From Pseudoduganella lurida (GTDB taxonomy: Bacteria > Pseudomonadota > Gammaproteobacteria > Burkholderiales > Burkholderiaceae_D), in assembly GCF_007830455.1 (NCBI RefSeq), contig NZ_VLLB01000007.1, forward strand, positions 62,001 to 126,000: DNA of 64,000 bases. Direction: 5' to 3'. Below, piece after piece: positions 49,585 through 58,163 of this stretch. A program made the translations under genes and the position numbers. The notes under the pieces were generated by a model. It was not told where the DNA came from. It did not search any database and saw only the letters and a list, made by a program, of their open reading frames with translations. The number at the start of each line of letters is the position of its first letter. Position 1 is the stretch's first letter.

Positions 49585-51624
49585 ATGCACGGGCTACCCA
49601 TGGCGGCCAGCGTGCCGGTCTTCAGCTACGCCAGCGCGGCGCTGGCGTTCCTGCTGCTGTGCACCGCACTGCTGACGCGCTGGCGCGGCCGTCCGCACGG
49701 CCGCCTGCTGGCCGCTGCCTGCGGCGTGACGGTGCTGTGGAGCGCCGCCCAGGCAGGGCTTGCGGGCGGAACGCCGCCGGCCATCGTGGTGGAACTGGCG
49801 GAGTTGCTGCGCGGTGCACTGTGGACCGCCGTCACGTTCGCCATGCTGGGCGCGGCGGCGAAGGCGCAGCGCCTGGCCCTGTTGCGGCGCTTTGCCATCG
49901 GCCTGTACGCGGTGCTGTTCATCGGCGCCCTGCTGCCGGCCGCGCTCACGCCTTCGCTCCAGTTCCAGCTCGCCGTTGTCGGCCGCATGGGTGCGGCGGT
50001 GCTGGGCATGCTGCTGGTCGAGCAGCTGTACCGCAATGCCGGCACGCAGGGCCGCTGGGCCGTCAAGTTCGTCTGCCTGGGCATCGGCGCCATGTTCGCC
50101 TACGACTTCTACCTGTACAGCGACATGCTGCTGTTCCGCGGCCTGAACCGGGACCTGTGGGCCGCCCGGGGCCTCGTCAATGCGCTGACGGCGCCGCTGC
50201 TGGCGGTCGCACTGCCCCGCAGCGCATCGTGGTCGAACCAGCTGGCCGTGTCGCGCCGCATGCTGTTCCATTCGGCCGCGCTGCTCGGCTCGGCCGGCTA
50301 CCTGCTGGCCATGAGTCCGGCCGCCTACTACCTGCGCTTCGTGGGCGGCGACTGGGGCTCGCTGATGCAGCTGGCCTTCCTGTTCGGCGCCACGCTGCTG
50401 CTGGTGGTGATCCTGTTTTCCGGCAGCGTGCGGGCCTGGCTGAAGGTCTTCCTCAGCAAGCATTTCTACCGCTACCACTACGACTACCGCGAGGAGTGGC
50501 TGAAGTTCACGCGCACGCTGTCGCAACCCGGGCCGGGCCTGGGGGAGCGCACCGTGCAGGCGCTCGCCGCGCTGGTGGAAAGTCCCGGCGGCGGCCTGTG
50601 GCTGCGGCGCGAGGGCCGCTGCGAGCCGGCGGCCTGCTGGCACACGGCGGCCTCCCTCGCCGTCGAACCGGCCGATTCGCCATTCTGCCGCTTCATCGAA
50701 GGGAAGGGCTGGGTGGTGGCGGTGGACGAAAGCGACAGCGCCGCCCCGCTGCCCGACTGGCTGCGCGTCTACCCGCGTGCCTGGCTGGCCGTGCCGCTGA
50801 TCCTCCACGAACAGCTGCTGGGCTTCGTGGTGCTGCAACAGCCGCGCAGCCCCGTCACGCTGAACTGGGAAGTGCTGGACCTGCTGAAGGTGGCCGGCGC
50901 GCAGGCGGCCAGCCACCTGGCGCAGCAGGAGGCCGGCGATGCGCTGCTGGTGGCACGCCAGTTCGATTCCTTCAACCGGCTGTCGACGTTCGTCGTGCAC
51001 GACCTCAAGAACCTGGTGGCGCAGCTGTCGCTGCTGACGGCCAATGCCGAGAAGCACCGCGACAATCCGGCCTTCCAGCGCGACATGCAGGAGACGGTCG
51101 GCTATTCCGTGCAGAAGATGAAGCTGCTGCTGCAGAAGCTGGGCCGCACCGCCACGCCGCCGCAGGCGCGGCCGCTGGCGGTGGAGCGCGTGCTGGCGCA
51201 GGCCGTGGCGCTGAAGGCCGCATTCGAGCCCCGTCCCGAGCTGGACATCGCCACGGCCGGCCAGCATGTGCTGGCCGATGCGGAACGCCTGGAGCGCGTG
51301 CTGGGCCACTTGGTGCAGAACGCCATCGAAGCCACGCCCAGGGATGGCCGCGTGACGGTGCGCCTGAGCGGCACGGCGGCGTGGGTACGCATCGACATCG
51401 TGGACACGGGGCAGGGCATGAGCGAAGCGTTTCTCCGCGAGCGTCTGTTCAAGCCGTTCGACTCCACCAAGTCGGCCGGCATGGGCATCGGCGCGTTCGA
51501 GAGCCGTGAATACATCCGCGAGCTGGGCGGCCAGCTGGAAGTGCGCAGCGCACCGGGGCGCGGTACCACGTTCACGGTCAGCCTGCCCCGGTACCGCGTG
51601 GCCGCGAATGTGCGCGCCGCCTGA
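49585..51624 (+). CDS. prsK: XrtA/PEP-CTERM-associated sensor histidine kinase PrsK
   Basis: This 679-residue sensor kinase has about nine N-terminal membrane segments (residues about 8-290), a GAF-like sensor domain (about 320-450), a histidine-containing helix with phosphoacceptor H472 (FVVHDLKNLVAQLS) and a C-terminal HATPase domain (VQNAIEATPRDG, DTGQGM, GMGIGAFESREY). The HDLKN H-box and the membrane-rich N-terminus are typical of PrsK. Its partner, PrsR, is encoded immediately downstream. The signal it senses is unknown. AUG start shares the leader with the preceding stop region. Confidence 0.88.
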   Translation: MHGLPMAASVPVFSYASAALAFLLLCTALLTRWRGRPHGRLLAAACGVTVLWSAAQAGLAGGTPPAIVVELAELLRGALWTAVTFAMLGAAAKAQRLALLRRFAIGLYAVLFIGALLPAALTPSLQFQLAVVGRMGAAVLGMLLVEQLYRNAGTQGRWAVKFVCLGIGAMFAYDFYLYSDMLLFRGLNRDLWAARGLVNALTAPLLAVALPRSASWSNQLAVSRRMLFHSAALLGSAGYLLAMSPAAYYLRFVGGDWGSLMQLAFLFGATLLLVVILFSGSVRAWLKVFLSKHFYRYHYDYREEWLKFTRTLSQPGPGLGERTVQALAALVESPGGGLWLRREGRCEPAACWHTAASLAVEPADSPFCRFIEGKGWVVAVDESDSAAPLPDWLRVYPRAWLAVPLILHEQLLGFVVLQQPRSPVTLNWEVLDLLKVAGAQAASHLAQQEAGDALLVARQFDSFNRLSTFVVHDLKNLVAQLSLLTANAEKHRDNPAFQRDMQETVGYSVQKMKLLLQKLGRTATPPQARPLAVERVLAQAVALKAAFEPRPELDIATAGQHVLADAERLERVLGHLVQNAIEATPRDGRVTVRLSGTAAWVRIDIVDTGQGMSEAFLRERLFKPFDSTKSAGMGIGAFESREYIRELGGQLEVRSAPGRGTTFTVSLPRYRVAANVRAA

Positions 51625-51654
51625 TGCCATGAACCCATCGCCGAAAGGACCGTT

Positions 51655-53025
51655 GTGACGCAAACCAAACCGAAGCTGCTGGTGGTCGAGGACGACCTGG
51701 GGCTGCAGAAACAGCTGCGCTGGAGCCTGGACTCCTGCGAGGTGGTGGTGGCCGGCGACCGCGAGGCGGCAATGGCCCAGCTGCGGCGCCACGAGCCGGC
51801 CGTGGTGACGATGGACCTGGGCCTGCCGCCCGATCCGGATGGCGCCAGCGAAGGCCTGGCCACGCTGCAGCAGATGCTGGCGCTGGCGCCGGACACGAAG
51901 GTGATCGTCCTCACCGGCAACCAGGACCGTGCCCATGCCGTGCAGGCGATCGCGATGGGCGCCTACGATTTCCACCAGAAGCCGTGCGAGCCGGAGCTGC
52001 TCGACCTCGTGATCCAGCGCGCCTTCGTGCTGCACGGACTGCAGCAGGAACATCGCCGGCTGCAGCAAAGCGGGGCCGATGCGCCGCTGGCCGGCGTGAT
52101 CAGCCGCGATCCGGCGCTGCTGAAGGTGTGCCGCAGCGTGGAGAAGGTGGCGCCCAGCGGTGCGACCGTGATGGTGCTGGGCGAGAGCGGCACAGGCAAG
52201 GAAGTGCTGGCGCGCGCGCTGCACCAGCTGAGTTCCCGCGCGAAGGAACGCTTCATGGCCATCAACTGCGCGGCCATTCCCGAAACGCTGCTGGAATCGG
52301 AGCTGTTCGGCTACGAGAAGGGCGCCTTCACCGGTGCGGCAAAGCAGACGAAGGGCAAGGTGGAGCTGGCGCACGGCGGCACGTTCTTCCTCGACGAGGT
52401 GGGCGACCTGCCGCTGCCGCTGCAGGCGAAGCTGCTGCGCTTCCTGCAGGAGCGCGTCATCGAGCGCGTGGGCGGCCACGAAGAGATTGCCGTCGACGTG
52501 CGCATCGTCTGCGCCACGCACCAGAACCTGAAGGCGCTGGCGGCCAGCGGCAGGTTCCGCGAGGACCTGTATTACCGCCTGTCGGAAATCGTGCTGACGA
52601 TTCCGCCGCTGCGCGAGCGCACGGGCGATGCGGTGCTGCTGGCCCAGCATTTCCGCAACCGTTTCTGTGCCCAGGAGGGCCGCCCGCTGCTGCACTTCGC
52701 GCCGGATGCGCTGGCCCAGATCGCCCGTCACGCCTGGCCCGGCAATGTGCGCGAAATGGAAAACTGCATCAGGCGCGCCATCATCATGGCCGACGGCCCC
52801 ACCATCACGGCGGACGACCTGGGGCTGGGTCTCGGCCCGGTGGAAGACGAGCCGCTGAACCTGCGCCAGGTACGCGACGAGGCCGAGTACCGCGCCATCG
52901 TCAAGGCGCTGGCGCGGGTGGACGGCAATATCGTCAAGGCGTCCGAACTGCTGGGCGTGTCGCGGCCCACGCTGTACGACCTGCTGGAGCGCCACGGGCT
53001 GAAGGCCGGCGCGCTGTCGGCGTAG
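51655..53025 (+). CDS. prsR: XrtA/PEP-CTERM-associated sigma-54 response regulator PrsR
   Basis: This 456-residue NtrC-type activator has a receiver domain (phosphoacceptor D54 in VVTMDLGLPPD), an AAA+ domain with Walker A GESGTGKE at 176-183 and the sigma-54 contact loop GAFTGA at 223-228, and a C-terminal Fis-type HTH (GNIVKASELLGVSRPTLYDLLE in part). It should activate RpoN-dependent promoters for exopolysaccharide and PEP-CTERM genes. GTG start. The vanZ-like gene starts directly at its stop. Confidence 0.92.
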   Translation: MTQTKPKLLVVEDDLGLQKQLRWSLDSCEVVVAGDREAAMAQLRRHEPAVVTMDLGLPPDPDGASEGLATLQQMLALAPDTKVIVLTGNQDRAHAVQAIAMGAYDFHQKPCEPELLDLVIQRAFVLHGLQQEHRRLQQSGADAPLAGVISRDPALLKVCRSVEKVAPSGATVMVLGESGTGKEVLARALHQLSSRAKERFMAINCAAIPETLLESELFGYEKGAFTGAAKQTKGKVELAHGGTFFLDEVGDLPLPLQAKLLRFLQERVIERVGGHEEIAVDVRIVCATHQNLKALAASGRFREDLYYRLSEIVLTIPPLRERTGDAVLLAQHFRNRFCAQEGRPLLHFAPDALAQIARHAWPGNVREMENCIRRAIIMADGPTITADDLGLGLGPVEDEPLNLRQVRDEAEYRAIVKALARVDGNIVKASELLGVSRPTLYDLLERHGLKAGALSA

Positions 53026-54255
53026 ATGGGGCTCCGGCTGGTGTTCGTGCTCCTGCTTTATATACTGCTGCTGTTCTACGGCAGCTGGTATCCGTTTGCC
53101 TGGAGCGCCCCGGGCGCGCCGCTGCTGGCGTTCCTGCACGGGCCGCTGCCGTCGCACTGGGACAAGGGCGACGTCGTGCAGAACGTGCTGGTCTACATGC
53201 CGTTCGGCCTGCTGCTGGTGGCGTGTCGCGCCTGTCGTCAGCGCCGCATGCATTTTCCGCTGGCCGTGCTGCTGGCTGTCCTGTGCGGCACGGCGGTCAG
53301 CCTCGTCATCGAATGCGGCCAGCAGTACCTGCCGGCGCGCGTGCCGTCGCTGCTGGACGTGGCGATGAACGCCACCGGCAGCATCGCCGGCGCCCTGGCC
53401 GCCGCGCCGTTCGACCGGCACACCGGCGTCGGCATCAACGTGTTCCGGCTGCGCGAGGCGTGGTGCCGTCCCGGTCCGCTGGCCGGTACCGGCCTGGCCG
53501 TCATCGGCCTGTGGTTCCTGTCCCAGACCAGTCCTCTCGTGCCGTCGCTGGACATCGCCGAGCTGCGCCACGCGCTGGGTTATCTGTACCGCGGCGTCAC
53601 GCAGCCGTCCACCGCGGACCCCGGCAAATTCGCCACGCTGCTGTGCTACCAGGCGGGCCTCGGCATCCTGCTCGCCAGCCTGCTCGCAACTGGCCGACCG
53701 CTGCTGCGCACGTATTGCGTTTTGATGGCGGTCGTCTTCGTCTGCAAGCTGCTGGTGGCGGGCCGCGTGCTCTCGATCGAACTGGTGGCCGCGACGGCCT
53801 GCGCGCTGCCGTTGCTGGCGCTGGTGCGCACTTTCCAGCCGCGGGCGCTGGCCACCTGCGGCATCGCGCTGCTGTCGGCCGGCCTGGTGGCCTACGAACG
53901 ACAGCAGGGCGTGCCGCAACTGCCCTGGCAGCCGTTCAACTGGGTACCGTTCGCGGGGCAGATGGAGAGCCTGTCCGGCCTGGAAAACATCCTGGAATTC
54001 CTGTGGCCGACGATGGCTGCCGCCTGCCTGCTACGGCAGGTGCTGCCGTTCCACTGGCAGGATGGGGCCGCGGTGGTGGGCACGGTGCTGGTGGGGGCCG
54101 GCATGTTCCTGCTGGAGTGGCTGCAGCAGGATGTGCCGGGCCGGTATGGCGACATCACGCAGGCGGTGCTGGCCTGTGCGGGCTGGATCGTGCCCTGGTG
54201 CGTACCGCGGGAAGGACCGCGCACGGCGGCGGCGCTGGCGGCGCATCGGCACTGA
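53026..54255 (+). CDS. VanZ-like family membrane protein
   Basis: This 409-residue protein has about ten membrane segments and two VanZ-like repeats. The first carries GSWYPFAW, DKGDVVQNVLVYMPFGLLL and ECGQQYLPARVPSLLDVAMNATGS (in part); the second carries NWVPFAGQ and LEWLQQDVPGRYGDITQAVLACAG (in part). VanZ proteins reduce teicoplanin sensitivity in enterococci, but in exosortase loci their role is unknown. ATG directly follows the prsR stop, so they are coupled. Last gene of the forward unit; the TPR gene converges 18 nt away. Confidence 0.85.
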   Translation: MGLRLVFVLLLYILLLFYGSWYPFAWSAPGAPLLAFLHGPLPSHWDKGDVVQNVLVYMPFGLLLVACRACRQRRMHFPLAVLLAVLCGTAVSLVIECGQQYLPARVPSLLDVAMNATGSIAGALAAAPFDRHTGVGINVFRLREAWCRPGPLAGTGLAVIGLWFLSQTSPLVPSLDIAELRHALGYLYRGVTQPSTADPGKFATLLCYQAGLGILLASLLATGRPLLRTYCVLMAVVFVCKLLVAGRVLSIELVAATACALPLLALVRTFQPRALATCGIALLSAGLVAYERQQGVPQLPWQPFNWVPFAGQMESLSGLENILEFLWPTMAAACLLRQVLPFHWQDGAAVVGTVLVGAGMFLLEWLQQDVPGRYGDITQAVLACAGWIVPWCVPREGPRTAAALAAHRH

Positions 54256-54273
54256 TCCGTTGCGGCTGGCCGG

Positions 54274-54939
54274 CTACCGTGCCGCCTCGTCCGCGTTGGC
54301 CGGCAGCGCCTCCACCTTGCCGTCCCACTGGCCGGCCGCCACCAGCGTGTTGCGCAGGCCCGCCAGCGGGATGTTCATGCGGTAGGCCTTCTTCGCGTAT
54401 GCCACGGCGCGGTCGTAGCGTTTTTCAGCCGCGTAGGCGATTCCGAGGTTGTAGTTGAGCGACGCGTTGTCCGGTGCCAGCGCGGCTGCCTTTTCCAGCA
54501 GCGGCAGTGCGCGCCCGCGCTGGCCCAGCCGGTACAGGTACTGGCCGTACGCGCCCCAGGTGATGCCGTCGTCCGGCTGGAAGCGCACGGCCCGCTCGAA
54601 GTAGCATTCGACCGCGTAGTTCGCACCCGGCAGGGTGGTCGCTTTCGTGCGCAGCGCCACCTGCGCCAGCGTGGCCAGTGCCGGCGCGTGGTTCGGAAAG
54701 GCGCGCAGCGTGTAATCGAGGTCGCCGCCGACGGTGCTGGTGTTGCCGCGCACGCCCTGCGCCACGTCTTCCGTGTAGTGGGCCGATTCCACGAGGTGCA
54801 GCGCATCGGGCGGCGGCGTGCGGTAGTCGAAGGGCCCGAAGGCGTTGGCCAGTTCGCCGCAATAGGGCTTGCAGGAGGCTGGCAGCGACAGGGCCAGCAG
54901 TGCCAGGGTCATCGGCACGACAGGAAATCGTTTCAGCAT
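54274..54939 (-). CDS. Exported TPR-repeat protein
   Basis: This 221-residue protein has an N-terminal signal peptide (hydrophobic residues 9-20, SLPASC following) and three to four tetratricopeptide repeats (about 75-190, for example GAYGQYLYRLGQRGRALPLLEKAAALAPDN in part). It may scaffold a periplasmic or outer-membrane complex of the polysaccharide machinery. Its ATG overlaps the stop of the glycosyltransferase gene. It is the last gene of the reverse seven-gene unit. Confidence 0.78.
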   Translation of the reverse strand: MLKRFPVVPMTLALLALSLPASCKPYCGELANAFGPFDYRTPPPDALHLVESAHYTEDVAQGVRGNTSTVGGDLDYTLRAFPNHAPALATLAQVALRTKATTLPGANYAVECYFERAVRFQPDDGITWGAYGQYLYRLGQRGRALPLLEKAAALAPDNASLNYNLGIAYAAEKRYDRAVAYAKKAYRMNIPLAGLRNTLVAAGQWDGKVEALPANADEAAR

Positions 54940-56231
54940 GCTTCGCGTCCTTTCGTTTGCGTTGCGGGCACGGCGGCGGTCACCTGGTCCAGCAGCCGCG
55001 CCAGTTCGGCCGTGCGGGCGCGGCGCGAGTTGGCAGCCACGGCGGCATCCGATGCCAGCGGCGCACGGCCCGCTTCGGCCAGCGCCAGGAAGTGCAGCAG
55101 GGCAGACGCGATGCCAGCGCTGTCGTCCAGCGGGCCGATCGTATCGATGCCGGCGTGGCGCAGTGCGGCTGCCGTGTCGCCGGCCGGATCAGTCAGCGCC
55201 AGCACGGGGCGGCGCGCCCGCAGGTATTCGTACAGCTTGGCGGGGATCTGGTGGTTGCAGTTACTGGCCTGGAGGATCAGCAGGCCGTCCGTGGCCAGCA
55301 TCTCGGCCAGCGCTTCGCGGTAGGCGATGTGCGGCGCCAGGCCGACGATGTCGCCGATGCCGTATTGCGAAATCAACCCGCGCAGGTAGTCGTCATGGGC
55401 GGTGGCGCGCAATACCACGCGCAGCCGCGCGGCCGTCACGCTGCCTGCTGCCTTCAGCGTCGCGAGCGCGGCGAACAGCGGCACGGGGTCCCGCTCGGAC
55501 GGGTAGATGATGCCGCTGTGGACCAGCGTGAACGGCTGTCCCGCACTGGCCGCAGGCGTTCGCAGGCCTGCCGCGTTGGCGAAGTTCTCCTCGTCGTAGC
55601 CGTTCTCGATCAGCGCGAAGCGGCTGGCCGGAATCCCGGGAAAGCGGCGCGTGTAGGTGGCGATGGCGCCCGGCGTGGTGCACACAGCGAGCGTGCAGTG
55701 GCGCAGCGTCTGCACCTCGATCCAGCGGTACACGCGGCGTGTCAGCGGATCGGCCGGATAGTCCACATCCGTCATCGGGTCGCGCAGGTCGGCGATCCAC
55801 GGCAGGCCTGTCAGCCGGTGCAGCGCCAGGCCGACCAGGTTGGCGCTGGCGATCGGGTAGGTGGTCCACAGCACCTGCGGTCGATGGCGGCGGATCATGC
55901 GCAGCCCGGCCGGAATCGCGCCGAGGCACCACGTCACCCAGCGGTCCGGCAGCGCCAGCCAGCCTGCGTAGCGTCCGCGCAAGGACAGGTGGCGCGAGGT
56001 GTCCAGCGCGAACGCGCGGTGCACGACCGCTTCCGGCGGGATCTCGGCCAGCTGGTCCGCGCCGCTGTTCGCATAGGCGCGCGGATGGGCCGACAGCACC
56101 AGCGGCTGCCAGCCATGCTGCGGCAGGTACTGCGAGAACTTCAGCGTGCGCTGGATGCCGCTGCTGCCCCGCATCGGCGGATAGTGGTAGGCCACCATCA
56201 GCACGCGTTGCGGCGGCATCGGGTTCACCAT
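54933..56231 (-). CDS. Glycosyltransferase, group 1-like (GT-B fold)
   Basis: This 432-residue GT-B glycosyltransferase starts with VLMVAYHYPPMRGSSGIQR, the typical GT4-like glycine-rich entrance, followed by a C-terminal nucleotide-sugar domain with LVHSGIIYPSERDPVPLFAA, HIAYREALAEML, and IPAKLYEYLRARRPVLAL (in part). Sugar specificity is unknown. The ATG at 56231 overlaps the stop of hydrolase 1, and its own stop overlaps the start of the TPR gene. An extension of the open frame beyond 56231 is antisense-type shadow and is not used. Confidence 0.86.
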   Translation of the reverse strand: MVNPMPPQRVLMVAYHYPPMRGSSGIQRTLKFSQYLPQHGWQPLVLSAHPRAYANSGADQLAEIPPEAVVHRAFALDTSRHLSLRGRYAGWLALPDRWVTWCLGAIPAGLRMIRRHRPQVLWTTYPIASANLVGLALHRLTGLPWIADLRDPMTDVDYPADPLTRRVYRWIEVQTLRHCTLAVCTTPGAIATYTRRFPGIPASRFALIENGYDEENFANAAGLRTPAASAGQPFTLVHSGIIYPSERDPVPLFAALATLKAAGSVTAARLRVVLRATAHDDYLRGLISQYGIGDIVGLAPHIAYREALAEMLATDGLLILQASNCNHQIPAKLYEYLRARRPVLALTDPAGDTAAALRHAGIDTIGPLDDSAGIASALLHFLALAEAGRAPLASDAAVAANSRRARTAELARLLDQVTAAVPATQTKGREAC

Positions 56232-57076
56232 GAGCGTACCCACTCGATCGTCCACCGTGCCACCTGGTCGCGCCATGCGCGGCGCGAAAACGTGTGGTCC
56301 GCGGATGCCAGCGTGCGGCGCTGCACGCGCGGCAGCGCCAACTGCTGCTGCCAGGGGCGCGAACCGGCCGCCATGGCGAGAAATTCCTGCGCCGTCAGAT
56401 CGGCACTGCTGATCACCAGCAGCACGGGACCGGCGAAACCCTGCCAGCCGGCCAGCATGCGCGCGTGCAGGCCGGGCTGCGCCGGCGCGGGTGCCGATGC
56501 CGCGCTGCGCGATGCCCGCACCAGTCCCGTCAGCGAGCGGACTGCGCCACCGAAGTCGAACCGGCCGCTGGCGAGCTTCTTCCAGAATGCCGGCTGCAGC
56601 AGGCGCGCCAGGTAGTAGTGCTTCAGCGTGGCGCGGGCGTGGCCGTCCGCCGTGCGCGCCCAGGGATTGAGCAGCACCAGGCCGGCGATGCGGCGGTCCT
56701 GCCCTGCGTAGAACAGCGCCGCGCTGGCCCCATCGCACAGGCCCCACAGCACCACTTCGCGCAGGTCCGGACAGGCGGCCAGGAAGGTGTCCGTGGCGGC
56801 GCGCAGGTCGGCATCCACGTCGTGGAAACCGCGGGGCGCGCCGCCGCTGTCGCCCATGCCGCGGTAATCGAAGCGCATGGCCGGAATGCCCTGCGCCGCC
56901 AGCGCGCGGGCCAGCAGCACGAACTGGCGGTGGCTGCCGGTGCGGTATTGCGGACCGCCGACGACGATCAGCACGCCGCGCTTGGCCGTGCCCTGTGATG
57001 GATCGGCCGGACTGAGGATGCCCGTCAGCCATGCGCCTTCGCAGGCGAAAGACAGCGCCTGGTCGTCAGGCGGCAT
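56225..57076 (-). CDS. Exosortase A system-associated hydrolase 1
   Basis: This 283-residue alpha/beta hydrolase has LIVVGGPQYRTGSHRQFVLLAR (in part), typical of the exosortase A-associated hydrolase 1 family, an FDYRGMGDSGG strand and the nucleophile elbow GLCDGAS, with Cys at the position usually filled by Ser. The C-terminal His is in SADHTFSRR. It may be a thioesterase or acyltransferase of the linked ACP pathway. It overlaps hydrolase 2 by 11 nt upstream and the glycosyltransferase by 7 nt downstream. Confidence 0.86.
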   Translation of the reverse strand: MPPDDQALSFACEGAWLTGILSPADPSQGTAKRGVLIVVGGPQYRTGSHRQFVLLARALAAQGIPAMRFDYRGMGDSGGAPRGFHDVDADLRAATDTFLAACPDLREVVLWGLCDGASAALFYAGQDRRIAGLVLLNPWARTADGHARATLKHYYLARLLQPAFWKKLASGRFDFGGAVRSLTGLVRASRSAASAPAPAQPGLHARMLAGWQGFAGPVLLVISSADLTAQEFLAMAAGSRPWQQQLALPRVQRRTLASADHTFSRRAWRDQVARWTIEWVRSW

Positions 57077-57911
57077 GGCAGCTTGCCGTGAATGCGGCGG
57101 TGGTGGCCGCCAGCAGCGCCGGACAGTCCTCGATTTCCTGCGTGGCCCAGAACGACGGCCCGGCGACGACCTGCGTCGTCACGCTGGCCCCCGCGCAACG
57201 CCAGGCTTGCACCGTGCGCGCGGCGGCGGGGGAGAGGGGGCGCCCGTCTTCCGCCGCGATCTCGAACCAGTGCACGGGACAGGCCGGCGCCGCCAGCTGC
57301 GCCGCATCGCAGGCATCGAGGGGCAACGCCAGGCCCGGGTCGAGCGTGTAGCCGGCGATTTCCAGCGGCGCGCCGGCGGCCAGCGCCTGGCGCAGCGCAG
57401 CCGTGCCGGTCGGCGTGCCGGCATCGTTGAATAACTGGCTGGCCACCTTCAGGCGCAGGAACTGCGTGAGGTACTGGCTGCCGGAGGTCACCGGCTGCCA
57501 CAGGAGCAGGCCGGCGACATCGCGCGTGGCGGCCACGTCCAGGGCCAGCAGCGCGCCCAGGCGCAGGCCCCACAGGCCGGGCGTGATGCCATGACGCTGC
57601 GCCAGCCAGTCCAGGCCGCGCGCCACGTCCTGCCGCCACGTGGCCCAGCGCGCATCGCCGAAATCGCCGGCGCTGTCGCCGCAGCCGTGCAGGTCCAGCT
57701 GCAGTACCGCGTGGCCGCCCTGCGCCAGCGCGCGCGCCTGCAGGAAGGCCATGCGGCGCGACTTGTTCATCTCTTCGGCGAACGGATGCATGTACAGCCA
57801 GGCGCCGCGGCAGGCCCCGGCCGGGGGGTGGTGCAGCCCGAAACGCGCCGCCGCCCCGCCGTCCAGGAAGAACGGCCGTGCGGGCGGCGGCGTGGCGGGG
57901 CTGCCGTCCAT
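57066..57911 (-). CDS. Exosortase A system-associated hydrolase 2
   Basis: This 281-residue alpha/beta hydrolase has HPFAEEMNKSRRM, characteristic of the exosortase A-associated hydrolase 2 family, and LDLHGCGDSAGDFGDARW (in part). At the elbow where Ser or Cys is expected the sequence is GLRLGALLA, so the nucleophile must be elsewhere or the protein is not a classical hydrolase. One nt separates it from the ACP gene, and it overlaps hydrolase 1 by 11 nt. Confidence 0.86.
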   Translation of the reverse strand: MDGSPATPPPARPFFLDGGAAARFGLHHPPAGACRGAWLYMHPFAEEMNKSRRMAFLQARALAQGGHAVLQLDLHGCGDSAGDFGDARWATWRQDVARGLDWLAQRHGITPGLWGLRLGALLALDVAATRDVAGLLLWQPVTSGSQYLTQFLRLKVASQLFNDAGTPTGTAALRQALAAGAPLEIAGYTLDPGLALPLDACDAAQLAAPACPVHWFEIAAEDGRPLSPAAARTVQAWRCAGASVTTQVVAGPSFWATQEIEDCPALLAATTAAFTASCHAA

Positions 57912-57912
57912 G

Positions 57913-58161
57913 TCAGGCCGTCATCTTGTGCTTCACGAAAGCGGCCAGGCTGCCCAGCGTGGCAAAGGTTTCCGCGCTGATCTCGTCGTCGTCGACGGCA
58001 AAGCCGAACCCCTCTTCCAGTGCGCCGATCAGCTGCACCACCGCCATCGAATCGAGTTCGGGAATGCTGCCCAGCAGCGCGGAATGTTCGTCCAGCGCCT
58101 GGCCGGCGGGGCCCAGGGTCAGCACATCGATGACAATCTGTTTTACTTCGTCGAGAACCAT
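57913..58161 (-). CDS. Acyl carrier protein
   Basis: This 82-residue four-helix carrier has the phosphopantetheine Ser at S38 in PELDSMAVVQL and the usual acidic helix II-III surface (EEGFGFAVDDDEIS). It carries acyl or aminoacyl groups as thioesters. It is a dedicated ACP: it lies inside the exosortase-associated operon, 1 nt before hydrolase 2 and 2 nt after the acetyltransferase gene, and is not linked to fatty acid synthesis genes. The ligase encoded from 60790 is a probable loader. Confidence 0.92.
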   Translation of the reverse strand: MVLDEVKQIVIDVLTLGPAGQALDEHSALLGSIPELDSMAVVQLIGALEEGFGFAVDDDEISAETFATLGSLAAFVKHKMTA

Positions 58162-58163
58162 GT

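Noticed and set aside
49594..53919. A 1441-codon open frame on the reverse strand opposite prsK, prsR and the vanZ-like gene
   Set aside because: Its translation is low-complexity, rich in Arg, Gln and His, typical of the antisense frame of GC-rich codons. The forward genes have clear domains and motifs.
54933..57032. A reverse frame extending the glycosyltransferase through the hydrolase 1 region
   Set aside because: The extension has no recognisable domain and overlaps hydrolase 1 in another frame; the ATG at 56231 fits the family N-terminus.
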